Assembly (NCBI GenBank): GCA_951640165.1
Contig: OX621246.1
Coordinates: forward strand, 34,490,501 to 34,554,500
Direction of reading: 5' to 3'
DNA length: 64,000 bases
Source: Pseudoips prasinana
Taxonomy: Eukaryota > Arthropoda > Insecta > Lepidoptera > Nolidae
The notes under the pieces are model-generated. The model did not search any database. It worked only from the letters and a program-made list of their open reading frames with translations, and was not told where the DNA came from. Position numbers and translations under genes: made by a program. Position 1 is the first letter of the stretch. Every line of letters begins with the position of its first letter. This document shows positions 1 to 10,332 of the stretch, one piece after another.

Positions 1-519
1 TATCATCGTCGGTAAGTCTTGCCATTTATGCCGAAAAATGCTGCTATTTTAATTAGCTCTTCACAAACAAACGCGAACGTAAAAGGATAGTGGGGTGATC
101 GGTCACCCCAGCATGTTTAATATAGCAAAATCCACGACTGTCTGCTAATTAGTGGCATATGCTACTAATTACGTATGCTTAGATAGGAGAATACAGAAAA
201 TCACAACTCCTCTCAGTTATCGTATAAAAAGTTATCGCATCTTTTTTGAACGAGTGGGGTGATGAGTTACCCCCCTATCCTTCCGAAGGTTAATTGTCTT
301 GGATACCGCAACGAATTTAATCAGAAAGAAAAAAGGAGGAGTTAGAAAATGAATAGTTCCACAATATAGTAAGGACATTACAGACACAATAACAGTATAC
401 TCAGAATTATATTGATGAACCAGATGACAACGGTTCTGTGCCTGCATTAGTCCACATACCAGCCAATCACAATGTAAAATACAAGAAAAAATAAATGAAA
501 TCAAAATGCAAAATTAGAC
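1..519. other. No gene seen; AT-rich stretch with a retroposon relic
   Basis: No coding region is supported. Positions about 275-352 match, in reverse complement, the start of the poly(A) retroposon at 31807-32008 (shared core AACTCCTCC...ATTAAATTCGTTGC). Two short GTGGGGTGAT stretches near 91 and 256 hint at further decayed repeat sequence. Confidence 0.5.
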
Positions 520-1095
520 GAAAAACCTAGCCCGGAGTTTCTTTCTGTTTTTCTTCTTTAGGTTGACCACCTAGATAACTGGAGAAAGCCCCAGGTTAGT
601 TAGGGTAGAGTCCTTGCCGGCGATGAGCGCGTTGGCCACTTAACCCATGATATCCGTGCTTGTAGTCCAGTAGCCATTGATCACAGCCTCTTTCAGAATT
701 CCGTCATTTTACTTCAACGGCCCCCTGAGCTGTGGCCAGGTGCCCTCAGGAATTTGTCACTTAACTTAAGCTACTGGTCGAGAGCCTTCTGCGATCGCCA
801 ACTGCTCAATGTCAAAATTTAGAGAAATCCTTAAATAAAAAACAAATTATTTAGAACTATCCTAAATAATTTGTTATTTATTTAAGGATTTCTCTAAATT
901 TTATGGAATAAAACAGACCGCACGGTCTGACAGTGTGGTCTCTTTTATTTATAAATACTATAAATTTTAAATGCTAGTTCAAATTGTTGTTACTTTAATA
1001 TTGTATTTGACTATAGCCATGTACTGCATTGTGAGCTTGACGAGTACAAGTGTATGTTAATACCCAAGTACTGAATAAATTTCATTTCATATAAA
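520..1095 (+). repeat. LINE-J 3' end (non-LTR retrotransposon tail)
   Basis: The stretch shares blocks with 50465-50838 and 56735-57070: GTGCCCTCAGG, then AAACAGACCGCACGG, then TTGACGAGTACAAGTGTATG, then GTACTGAATAAATTTCATTTC. The AATAAA signal followed by short TTTCA repeats is how several non-LTR element 3' ends finish. No reverse transcriptase is left, so the clade cannot be named. This copy differs from the other two in its internal palindrome. Confidence 0.6.
814..903. repeat. Near-perfect palindrome with about 41-bp arms
   Basis: The left arm begins AAAATTTAGAGAAATCC and the right arm ends GGATTTCTCTAAATTTT. The arms pair almost completely around a short loop near 856-861. Related LINE-J copies at 50.6 and 56.9 kb carry this block only once, so an inverted duplication arose in this copy. 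Confidence 0.85.
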
Positions 1096-1179
1096 CTGTA
1101 CCTCTACTCTTTAGTGACCTGTGTGTCTGGGTGTAATTTAGCTATAATATAAATGTATTTATATATACATTCATGTTCA

Positions 1180-1258
1180 TCAGTTGTTTGGTTGCGTTAG
1201 TACAGGCTCTGCTAGTTTGGGATCAGATGGCAGTGTTATTTATCCTACGACATTTATT
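1180..1258 (+). repeat. SINE 3' tail fragment
   Basis: It contains the tail shared by SINE-1, -2 and -3 (GTACAGGCTCTGCTAGTTTGGGATCAG form), without a tRNA-like head. The copy is 5'-truncated. Confidence 0.6.
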
Positions 1259-1329
1259 AATAAAAAGAAATATATTTAAAAAACACATTGATAAAACTCT
1301 ATTGAACTATTTAACTTCCCGGATTGAAC

Positions 1330-1497
1330 TTTTTTTTTTTTCGTAAGGCAGGGGGAATGCCTTCGTATGCCACCCGCAAAAAGTGTCTGCAGGTGGGTAT
1401 GTCGGACTTGCACCGACTAAACCTACCTACCGTGGACTTCTCTTGGCGCCTGATGGGGGAGTCCCGGGAACGCGGGTATGCTGCTCCGGTACCCTCT
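1330..1497 (-). mobile_element. 5'-truncated R1-like LINE 3' end with target duplication
   Basis: It matches the 3' end of the R1-like element at 45986-46719, including ACCCGCAAAAAGTGTCTGC and GGAACGCGGGTATGCTGC. The poly(A) tail shows as a T run at 1330-1341 on the plus strand. The 10-bp direct repeat CGGATTGAAC flanks it at 1320-1329 and 1498-1507, which fixes both ends and shows target-primed insertion. Only 3' UTR remains. Confidence 0.85.
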
Positions 1498-1565
1498 CGG
1501 ATTGAACCTGCGATTTTGTTCATAAATCACAGGATGGGATACCATCAGTTAGGGTAGCATACACC

Positions 1566-1760
1566 CTGGTGGTAGTATGAGAAGTGTCCTCTGCTGCCGC
1601 CACGTGAAAGCAGCTCCGGGATGTCAGCAGTCTGTTTGTGGCGCAGTTGCTGTGCCGAACTGGCAGGAGTCGGCAGGTAGGTTTAGTCGGTTCAAGTCCG
1701 ACATAAAGTGTCTTTTTGCGGGTGGCATGTGTAGGCAATCCCCCTGCTTTAATAAAAAAA
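1566..1760 (+). mobile_element. 5'-truncated, internally deleted R1-like LINE 3' end
   Basis: It belongs to the same family as 1330-1497 but is in the opposite orientation, with its A tail at about 1751-1760. Flanks AGGGTAGCATACACC (1551-1565) and AGGGTAGCACACACC (1761-1775) form a 15-bp target duplication with one mismatch. Compared with 45986-46719 it jumps from GGAGTCGGCA to GGTAGGTTTAGTCGG, an internal deletion at a CGGCA microhomology. Confidence 0.85.
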
Positions 1761-1798
1761 AGGGTAGCACACACCTTAACTGGGGGGCTACCGCCATT

Positions 1799-1999
1799 CG
1801 CTGATAATCGTCAGCGTGATCGGCGTTCAAATAGATGAAGATTAAAAATGACTAGATCATTCGTGGCCATAATGGCCAAAAAGTTTAACATCGATTCATT
1901 TATGACGTCACATGTCCTCATGGAAGCCGATTGAGCGAATGATTTAGTCGTTGTAATCTTCATCTATTAGAACGCCGATCACGATCACGATGATCGGCG
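1799..1999. mobile_element. MITE-like foldback element with about 65-bp inverted ends
   Basis: The left part (GTGATCGGCGTTCAAATAG, AGATGAAGATTA, CATTCG) is mirrored on the right (CGAATGATTTAG, TAATCTTCATCTATTAGAAC, GATCGGCG). The short centre contains ATGGCCATAATGGCCA. No clear target duplication is visible, so the superfamily is open. It starts about 25 bp after the R1-like copy ends. Confidence 0.7.
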
Positions 2000-2084
2000 A
2001 CTTACGTGGTAGGTCCCCTGATGGTTGATGATTGAACTGATAGACGTTTGCTACCTGGGTAGTATAAAATACGTGCAATTATCC

Positions 2085-2400
2085 TTTTTTTTATATCAGA
2101 GGACGACAAACAAGCAAGTGGGTCACCCGATGGTAAGCGATCACCGCTGTCCAAGTACACTCGTAACACCAGAGGAGTCGACGTGCGTTGCCGTCGAGGT
2201 GCGTTGCCGACCTTTAAACCCCCCATGTTCCCCCCACCCCCAATGAGCTCTGGCGACCTTACTCACACGAAGAAACACAACATTACATTATTAATGTTAT
2301 TATTAAGGAATGTCCTCTGTAAGGTGGAGGTACTTTCCAAGTCGGGCTGCTCTTTGAGCGAATGAACGCTGTGCCCTATCTCTCCAAAAATACGCATAAG
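2085..2400 (+). repeat. Rep-E copy
   Basis: It shares GTGGGTCACC(Y)GATGGTAAG, ACACCAGAGGAGTCG, GAGCTC(Y)GGCGACCTTACTC and GAATGTC(Y)TCTGTAAGGT with 9914-10240, 35555-36920 and 38735-38990. A T run at the start suggests a poly(A) retroposon read on the minus strand, but the class is unresolved. Translations across it are accidental. Confidence 0.7.
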
Positions 2401-2624
2401 CAACAAGAACTGCACGGTAAAAGTAAATTGGAAGGTTTGATATTTTATGTATGACTTCAACACCCGACTGCGCCCGCCATACCAGCTCTGTACAATTTAT
2501 TCTTAGATAGAAAACTATAAGGAATGCATTGGTTTCCAATAGCCAATGATTATCTGCAGACATCCATAATACATGAACAGCTCTCGGCGTCTGAATTTGT
2601 CATGTATGAAATCATGTACTTTAT

Positions 2625-3275
2625 TAGGGTTCCGTACTGAAAGGGTAAAACGGGACCCTATTACTAACACTTTGCTGTCTGTCTGTCCGTCTGTCACCAG
2701 GCTGTATCACTTGAACCGTGATAGTTAGACAGTTGAAAATTTCACAGATGATGTATTTCTGTTGCCGCTAACAACAAATACTTAAAAACTAAATAAAATA
2801 AATATTCCAAGGGGCTCCAATACAAAAAACGTTTTTGCTCGTTTTTATATAGGTACAACATGTAACTTAATTAACGCACATCCTGAAAATAGTTTGTTCA
2901 GAAACGTTTACTGAATCCATTTATATCATTTTTAATATAGGTAATTTTTTATTTCAAAATAATTTAAACTAAGGAAATTTTTGTCATATTAACCCTGTAC
3001 AGTCAAAACAAATTGAAATAGACCGTAAGTCAAAGTAATAAAATTTTTAAAATGGCATTTTTATTTGTATTCATACAAATTCCATCATTCAATACAAAAT
3101 AAAGAGAAATAAACTTTTTTCCAAGAAACTGATTTAGTAAATAACATTGCATATACATGTTAAATAAAAAATTCAGTGTATGTATTATGATTACAACATA
3201 ATATTCTAATTGGGGTGTAATAATGGTACGGAACCTTTCATGCGCGAGTCCGACTCGCATTTGGCCGGTTTTTTT
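2625..3275 (+). repeat. Rep-K copy, interrupted
   Basis: The left block starts at GGGTTCCGTACTGAAAGGG and includes ACGGGACCCTATTACTAA and AACCGTGATAGTTAGACAG. The right block ends GAGTCCGACTCGCATTTGGC plus CGGTTTTTT. Between about 2850 and 3215 lies AT-rich sequence absent from other copies (32863-33035, 37795-38222), so this copy was split by an insertion of unknown type. Confidence 0.65.
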
Positions 3276-3537
3276 TGTAGCACTGTTCTCCACGTTATAA
3301 TGTGTAACTTTTGTATTGTTTTGTATTTATTAGTGGAGAGCAAGCATACATAAAAGGCTTGATGGTGAATACGGCTAGAGGTTTGTTCTGTCAATCTTCT
3401 TTAACAATAATAACACTTTACGATTTGCATGTACGCGACAAAAAATAGCCTATTAAGTTTGGAGTCTTATCCAACCAATTTAAAATTGGATGAATTTAAA
3501 AAAGCAAAATTAATTGCGTTGAAAATATGTTTATCAT

Positions 3538-3639
3538 ACTAATATTATAAAGGCGAAAGTTTATGAGTGTATGAGGGTGTATGTTTGTTACTTCTTCACG
3601 TCTAAACATCTAGAGCGGTTTCAATAAAATTTGGAATAG
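3538..3639 (+). repeat. Left half of RTE-like repeat split by the Jockey element
   Basis: The sequence ACTAATATTATAAAGGCGAA through TTCAATAAAATTTGGAATAG aligns with the first 100 bp of the uninterrupted copy at 42285-42470. The second half resumes at about 9497. Confidence 0.8.
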
Positions 3640-3950
3640 TTTTTTTTTTTTTTTTTAACGTGACGCGTGCAGTTAGCCTCTCGGCTTTTACTGCTTCACC
3701 GGACAGTAGGGGTGAGCGTGGGCTCTAACCGGCCTAGCAAATATAAACTACAAACTAAGTACCCGCGCCGGAGGGCGCCCCCTGTGGGGCTCGAACCTCG
3801 GCTCTGGGCGGATACTGACGTGGAGAGGGCAAGATGTCGTGGTTTTAGGGGATTTTGTGCAACTGTCGCTCTACGTTAATGCGCGACGCGGGCCTCGCTA
3901 CCGGTTTAGGTCCGGAGCGGGCATTCATCGGATCGAATGCAAACTAAGGG
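3640..3950 (-). other. 3' UTR and poly(A) tail of the Jockey-like element
   Basis: About 290 nt follow the ORF2 stop at 3953-3951 and end in a 17-nt A tail. The same block, differing at roughly a dozen or more positions, forms the truncated copy at 43461-43762. Its start, CTCTACGTTAATGCGCGACG on the plus strand, also has a decayed relative near 34810. Confidence 0.85.
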
Positions 3951-6905
3951 TCATGGAGGACGCTGGTGGTCGCGACGCGTTCGCGGTCGTACTCGCGTCC
4001 GGCGAGTACGAAATATCGGTTGTGCAGTGTTGCTAGAGTCTCTAATCGATTTGATGTGCTCAAGGTAAACGGTGGTCTCGTCGTCCGGTTCGTCTAGGAC
4101 GTGCTTCGGACAACGGTGCTTAATTGTGAGTCGGAGGGGAGTGTAATTGACCGCCTGTACCACCAATTTACTTGGATGGTGAGTGGCAGAGTCAAAATAC
4201 CTTTTGGACGTTTGCTTCATCCATTGCCTGATGGTAGGCAATTGGAGATCGGCATGGAGGCTTTTGTTACGGACGAACCATGGTGCGCCCACGGCTCGTC
4301 GCATAAACTTGTTCTGGACTACCTGTAGGAGGTGGATGAGATGTTCCTTAGCGTGCGCGAAGACCGGGCTCGCATAGGTCATCATGAGTCGAATGCACGT
4401 CTTGTAAATTCTCACCTTGTTTTCAAGGGACATTTTACTGCGTGCATTCAGGAGGCTGTGTAATCGATAAAGGGCAAATGAGGCACGGTTGCGAGCGTAT
4501 CACAGATGGTCCTTGAAGTTTAACTTCTGATCGAGGATCACTCCCAAGTATTTGGTTTTCCTCTCCCAGGGGATCGGTTTGCCAAACATTCGGACGGGAT
4601 CTGTGGTGGGCGCGGGGTTTACCCTAGAGAAGAGCACGGCTGCGCTCTTGGTCGGGTTGACTTCGATCCTCCATTTCCTGAACCATTTGCCGAGGGCATC
4701 GGCTGAGGATTGGAGTTCTCGGTGGATGGCTGACGGGTCCCTACTGGAGTAGTAGAGAGCCGTGTCGTCAGCGAAGAGGGCTAGATGAGCCTTCTTGGGT
4801 CTGGGGATGTCGCTGGTGTACAGCGAGAACAGGAGCGGGGCAAGGACTGAGCCTTGGGGAACTCCTGCACGTATCGGTCGGAGGGAGGAGTAATTTCCCT
4901 CGACGCGGTAGCGAAACGTTCGGTCCGTAAGGAAGTCTCGTAGGATGTGCACGAGACGGTCAGGCACTTTGAGTTTAATCAGCTTATATAATAAGCCGTT
5001 GTGCCAGACCTTGTCGAACGCTTTGGCCACGTCGAAGAAGATTGCTCCAGTATGACTACGGGTTCGGGCGGCTTTTACCAGGATGTGTTCAATGATGCGA
5101 TGCACCTGATGGACACTGGAGTGTCTGGCTCGAAAGCCAAACTGCTCGTCTGGGAGAATATCGTTTGCGTGGATGTACGACGACAAACGGGCGTGGATGA
5201 TGCGCTCATAGAGTTTCCCCATGGCGCAGAGAAGGCTAATGGGGCGGTAATTCGCCGGGTTGGATTTGGATTTAAACGGCTTCGGGATACCAATCACGTT
5301 CGCCTGTTTCCACTGGTGTGGAAAGATGTTGTTGGAAAAGGCCGCGTTGAAAATCGCGACCATCAGGCTAAGTAGAAGCAATGGGAGTTGCTTGAAAACG
5401 CGATTGGTGAGTCCGTCATAACCGGGGGCTTTACGAGGGTGGAGTTTCATGATCAGAGTTTTAACCTCTTCGATGGTCACTGGCCTCAGGGGATCGTCGT
5501 CGTCATCGACGTCTGCATCCTCCCGGGAGGGGGCAGTTTGGGTCGGAGGGAGAGGGATGGCGAGCCTACGTTCTACCTCGGAGTCAACCTCATTGAGGTG
5601 CTCCGGGTCTACTGGTAGGTTGCTGGGAGAACATTGGGACTCTAGATTCTCGGCCATGCATTCGGCTTTTTCGTCGTCATTGAACGCGGGGCGTTGATTC
5701 GGACGCGTCAGCGGGGGGATGGTCCAGTCGGTGTCTGTCTTGAATCGCTTGCAGAGATTCCAAAAGGCCTTCCGCGAGGGTTGAATCTCGGCTAACGTCC
5801 TATCCCACACGGATTCCCGCCTCTCGGTCATGCGTTCACGTACAGTACGCTGTAGTTCACGCATTCGAGTGCGGTTTTCCAAGGTGTTATAGGAGTCGAA
5901 GGCTCTGATGGCCGCGTTCTTCTCAGTCACTAACTCACGCAAATCCTCCGGGAGCTTCCACCGTCTGAACGCGTCAGCCGCTGGGACCTCCCGGGAACAT
6001 TCGTTTACTTGGATTTGTACGTGAGTCGTGAAAGAGCCGATAGCTGGGAGCGTTTGCTCGGGGGTCTCTATGAGGGACGGTATCGAATCTAAGTGCTCCG
6101 ACGTGGCTGACTTGAGTTTATCCTCAAGTTTCTGCCAGTCGGTAACATATCTGGGTGGGAGGTTGCTATCCGCGCCAGAGTGGCTTGTGCGGGAGGCAAG
6201 ACTAAGGATGACCGGTCTATGGTCAGAGTCTAACTCGTGTAGCACTTCTACAGAAGCCAAACGTAGGTTTGTATTCTTAAGGAGCGCTATGTCGAGTATG
6301 TCGGGTCGGTGACTGTCAATTCTGGGGAAGTGGGTCGGTACGAGAGGGACTATAGGGTCGAACGGTATGATTGCCAAGTGATTAGCAAGTGCGCGGCCGT
6401 TCGAGTTGCTCGTACGGCAGCTCCATTGCTCATGCTTGGAGTTTAGATCGCCTGCCACTATGACAGAGCCATCTAGGTCATACAGTGCTTGGAGATCGCT
6501 AAGTAGCATCTCCTTGTCTGGGGGGAGGTAGGCCGAGACTATCGTGATTGGCTGATGGCCTGTCATGCCTATTCGACAGACAGAAACCTCAATGTTCTTC
6601 AGCACGGGAGGGTCCAAAGGTACGCAATGCAGTGATTTCTTAAAGTAAATCAGCGTGCCCCCTTTGACGGAGTGAGTCCTATCGTTGCGAACTATACGAT
6701 AGTTGGCAACTGTAGGACTCCTCCGTTTGCTCGGTTTGAGGAATGTCTCTTGAACGAGGAAGAGATCAATTTGATGATCGCAGAGGAATTCTGCGACTTC
6801 ATCGCGTTGTCTCGCTAATCCGTCTGCATTGTAAAACCCGATCTTTAGAGATCTGGGTTTTAGCCTGCAAGTGAATTGGGGAGTCATTAGCGGGTGTACA
6901 GCCAT
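3951..6905 (-). pseudogene. Jockey-like ORF2: apurinic-type endonuclease and reverse transcriptase, one nonsense codon
   Basis: The product would nick target DNA and copy the element RNA into it. Residues about 20-240 form an exonuclease-endonuclease-phosphatase fold, with FYNADGL, VQETF, GDLNSKHEQW and SDHRPV carrying the Asn, Glu, Asp and His catalytic positions. Residues about 480-745 form the reverse transcriptase, with PRKAPGYDGL, NYRPISLL, GVPQGSVLAPLLF and the catalytic FADD at 711-714. The first frame runs 801 codons to a TGA at 4502-4500. The same frame then reopens for about 180 codons (MTYASPVFAHA, QNKFMRRAVGAPWFVRN), the usual Jockey C-terminal region, to a TGA at 3953-3951. One point mutation therefore breaks an otherwise full-length protein of about 983 residues. 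The start ATG overlaps the ORF1 stop. Confidence 0.92.
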
Positions 6906-6907
6906 TA
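6903..6907 (-). promoter_or_regulatory. TAATG stop-start overlap between ORF1 and ORF2
   Basis: On the minus strand the ORF1 stop TAA (6907-6905) shares its last A with the ORF2 start ATG (6905-6903). Overlaps of this kind support termination-reinitiation in some insect non-LTR elements, SART1 being the studied case. That it works so here is inference. The overlap explains why the ORF2 start was placed at 6905. Confidence 0.8.
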
Positions 6908-8733
6908 CGGTTGTAGGGATTTGATAAAGCGGCGGTAGACGTGAGCCGCGTCGATGGCCAGTTGGATGTTGGTCGGATCAGCTTCGGCTCTCTGGGAGTG
7001 GTCCTCAAACTGGTCGAGCAACTCCCAACCTTGAGTCTTGATGCGCTCAGCCAAACCTGAGGCGCGCCCTTTGCTGTTCGCTTGGGGTGCCCGGGTTTTG
7101 GGCGCTGAGGCCGATGACTTTGAAGTCTGGGCTCCTTTGGCCGGGGCCTTTGGAACCTGTGACTTCTTAGTCAGCGGGTTGTAAGCCCAGCCCGATTGGA
7201 CTGGGGCGGGAGGGGACGCGCTGGTTGAGGGTTTGGGGGACACCTCTAGCTGGGACTGGCACAGCCTTAGGGGCGACCACCTCACCCGCAGCCTTGGGTG
7301 CGGTCGAGGGGACGTAATCTGGCAGAGGCCAGTGTGGTCTTGCTGTTCGCAGGGATGTCTTTTGGACATCCAAGGACATTAGCGGGGGAGGGCTTTCTTG
7401 GGGCTTGGCGGAGCTAGTCTGCGCCTGAGGCTTACGAGCGTTGCGCTTACTGCAAGGCCTTCTGGCGGGTCTCCTCGCCGGTGCCTTGGGACAGCCGCGA
7501 TAGTTCGCAGGGTGTCCCAGGGACTGGCAGTTAACACAACCAGGTGGCTCGGAGCATTCGCTACGGTCTTTCGGTCTGGGGCATTTGGAGGTGTGGTGGC
7601 CTGGGTGGCATTTGACACACCTCGGGGCGACGTGGCAGTTCTTAGACGAGTGCCCGTACAGTTGGCAGTTGTGGTACTGCCCCTGTACGGTCCCTCGCCG
7701 CGGCGACTCGACGACAATGCCGCCGACGCCGCAAACTGTTTTTAGGACAGTAAGGATTTTTTGTCCTTCCTTCGAGTGATCTAGGTGGACCAGCACCATA
7801 TCGAAGGGCTCGCCACCGTTTGATCGGCGCATCCGATGCACCTCTCTCACGGGGTACCCTTGGGTGATTAGGTCCTCCTTGATGGAGTCGATAGGAAGGT
7901 GACGGCAGACTCGGCGGATAACCACGCGGAGTGTTTTGTCCTCAGCGGTGCCGTAAGTGTAGTAGTCTACCTTACGAGCATCAAAGAGGGCCGTCGTTGT
8001 CCTGTACTCAGTGGGGGTCTGCAGCTGTATTTTGTACACCTGCTCTTTAAGGATGTATGTAGTGCTAAGTGCGACTACTCCTTTTGACTTTAACGCGGTA
8101 GATAAGTCTTCCCACTTATCGATGCTGAGTAGCATGATAGGAGGGGGCTTTGTGATCTTGGCCGTGAAGCCAGAGGGTTTGGCCCTTGCCTGAGAGGCGG
8201 GGGCGCTAGTAGTGGGGGAAGAGGGGACAGAGTTTGCGACAGAGGGTCTCTCCGTGCGCAACTTCTTTGTCTTGGCACTCTTCTTGCTCCTCTTCTGAGT
8301 TGAAGACTCGGAATCGGAGCCCGAAGAGCTGCCAGACGAGGACGATGACGACTTGTCGCCGCGGGTCCGCTTATCAGCTTTCCCGCGCCTGACAGTTGTC
8401 CACTCGTTGTGGGCATCGTCATCGCTGTCAATTTGAGTGACGTCCATCTCTTCCTCTGTGGCTAGAGGCTGAGATGGAGAGGGGGTACGGTTACGGGGGA
8501 GTGGTGACTGCCTGTCCGTCTGGGTGAACGGGGCAGAAGAGGAGGGGACGGAGAGACTGAGGTTGCGCTGTTGCGCCGGATCAAGGGGAGTCATCTAACA
8601 TGATCCTAGTCTTCACGGTCTCCATCAAGTTTGCCCAACCAACTGGGTCGGACTTGAGGAGCTTGAAGACCGCCTCAACAAAGCGGGGATCTTTGGTAAT
8701 GTCTACCATGGAGGCGGGTACGGGGGCGGCCAT
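6905..8733 (-). pseudogene. Jockey-like ORF1 (gag, zinc-knuckle RNA-binding protein), two frameshifts
   Basis: The product would package element RNA. The N-terminal part begins at ATG 8733 (MAAPVPASMVDITKDPRF) and runs 50 codons to a TGA at 8583-8581. The central frame, 8594-7167, then takes over; one extra base in the run at 8585-8588 would explain the switch. The central part has a Ser/Lys-rich segment, a PRE_C2HC-type region (RVVIRRVCRHLPIDSIKEDL) and three CCHC knuckles near residues 305-365. The first knuckle reads Y-x2-C-x4-H-x4-C, with Tyr where Cys is expected. A second frameshift near 7225-7240, beside a G run, moves the tail (SGWAYNPLTKKSQ onward) into the frame that ends at 6905. 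That frame is open from 7369 to 6905. Confidence 0.88.
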
Positions 8734-9496
8734 CTTGTGATGGATTTTAGTGGCCTAACAGCTACCGAAATTTTACGTAAGTTCGCTCCCGGAGCGTTCC
8801 GAGAAGAAGAACTAACAAGAAACTTCTCGGCAGTCGCTCTAACAGTTGAATGTCCCTAACAACTATCACCTCGGGTTGGACGGGCCCGAGGGTGTGTTAG
8901 TGTGTGTATCACCCTCCTCGCCGGGTTAGACGAGGAGGTATGTGTACCTATGGTGAGCCCTAAGCTTGTATCCCTTTCGCCAGTCTTATTGTGCGAAAGG
9001 GTTCCTAGCAGCTCTAATGCAGAGGGCGATATGGGCCGAGGCCGTCAGCACCCAAACAACAAGAGAGAATGGGAAGGTAGGTTAAGGAGGTGGGATTCCG
9101 ATTTGGAGTTGACTAGGGTAGCCCCCAAGGCCAATGATTCCAAACCGCTTCCAATTAACTGGCGTTGCTCTGAAGGAGCAAGGCCTAGTGCTTGGGTCTA
9201 CACTAACTTGGCTTAGTTGGCACGGTTACGTTTCCACCAAGTACCACTAGAAAAGTGGATTTTCCCTGAAGGGGCACGAAAGTACTAAGAAACACACACT
9301 ATATTGGGGTAGCGCTGTCTTGAAAAAGACGCCACTACACCAATTAATAGTGTGAAGGTTTGCCGAGATTCAACCAATCTAACGATCGATTTATCTCGAC
9401 TGACGAACGTACACGAGCACGTATAGTCGGAAATAGTCGGGTAAAGCCAGGAGCGCACGAACGTGTCCGTGCGCGTCGACTGTCAAAACGAGACTC
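8734..9496 (-). promoter_or_regulatory. 5' UTR, presumed internal promoter region of the Jockey-like element
   Basis: This GC-rich, non-coding 760 nt lies upstream of the gag start and ends where the host repeat resumes. Jockey-clade elements carry an internal, TATA-less promoter at the 5' end. No specific promoter motif could be verified here. Confidence 0.6.
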
Positions 9497-9567
9497 CGGA
9501 ATGGAATTAGCCGACAACCTAATTTATAATTTTTGCGCGGGTATAACTGCGGGGCGCAGCTTGTGAT
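9497..9567 (+). repeat. Right half of the RTE-like repeat split by the Jockey element
   Basis: GGAATTAGCCGAC, then GCGCGGGTATAACTGCGGGG and GCGCAGCTTGTGA, line up with GGAGTTAGCTGAC...GCGTGTATAACCACTGGGCACAGCTAGTA of the intact copy at 42285-42470. It continues exactly where 3538-3639 stops. Confidence 0.75.
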
Positions 9568-9913
9568 ATATATCTTTTAACCGGCTTCAAAAGGAAGGGC
9601 GTTATCAACTCGATTGTAAGTTGTTTTTATATTATTATGTGAGTTACACTATCACTCCTTTGTTGATGAACTGTTTATGAAACTTCGTATTTATTCGGTG
9701 AGAAATGCTTTCTCTAGGGCCCGGTATAAAATGTGTTCAAATCGGTTAAACAAACATTATCTGATCAATAAGTTGCTACAAAATGTCATGTATTTATGTC
9801 AAATGCCAAGCAAGTGTGGTACAAAGACACTACCAATTATACAGGAACAATAAATCGCTAATCTTGACTATCCTAGTAAGGATAACGGCTCTCAAATATT
9901 GACTTGCCATCGA
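9568..9913. other. No gene seen
   Basis: This is AT-rich sequence with no recognisable repeat, coding frame or structured element. Confidence 0.5.
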
Positions 9914-10240
9914 TCCTTTTTTTTTTTTTCAGAGGTCGATAAACGAGCAAGTGGGTCACCTGATGGTAAGTGATCACCGCCGCCCATCTACACTCGCAAC
10001 ACCAGAGGAGTCGCGGCCGTTGCCGGCCTTTAAGAGTCTGCAAACAAGTATTGCTGACCCTCCCCCCCACCCCGATGAGCTCCGGCGACCTTACTCACAC
10101 TCAGAAACACAACATTAATAACATTAAATTATTAAAATTAAAGACATTCCTTAATAATAATTAAGGAATGTCTTCTGTAAGGTCGAGGTACTTCCCCAGT
10201 CGGACTGCTCTTCGAGCGAATGTACGCTGTGCCTCTTGAA
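9914..10240 (+). repeat. Rep-E copy, most complete
   Basis: It begins after the T run at 9917-9929 and reads GAGCAAGTGGGTCACCTGAT, CACCGCCGCCC, ACACCAGAGGAGTCGC, a C-rich stretch, GAGCTCCGGCGACC, then a small TTAATAATAATTAA hairpin and GGAATGTCTTCTGTAAGGT. It serves as the reference for the split copy at 35555-36920. Confidence 0.7.
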
Positions 10241-10332
10241 TTTGTCCGTGATAAATATGCCAAATTTCCATTTAATACGACGTTTTGAGGGATTTCCCGT
10301 AACAAGTTTCCGATACATACATACTAACACAT

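Larger units (their letters stand above)
3640..9496 (-). mobile_element. Near full-length Jockey-like non-LTR retrotransposon
   Basis: The parts, read on the minus strand, are: 5' UTR 9496-8734, ORF1 gag 8733-6905, ORF2 endonuclease and reverse transcriptase 6905-3951, 3' UTR 3950-3657, and a poly(A) tail seen as a T run at 3640-3656. The 5' end is set by the host repeat, which stops at 3639 and resumes at about 9497. The short direct repeat GGAAT(A)G on both sides is a weak target duplication. The element is GC-rich against AT-rich flanks. ORF1 carries two frameshifts and ORF2 an in-frame stop, so as read here it is not autonomous. The reverse transcriptase and gag layout point to the Jockey clade. 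A truncated sibling lies at 43461-43762. Confidence 0.9.

Noticed and set aside
7398..7779. Plus-strand open frames across the gag gene, and likewise 5001-5697 across ORF2
   Set aside because: They are GC-rich shadows opposite the Jockey ORFs with no domain sense.
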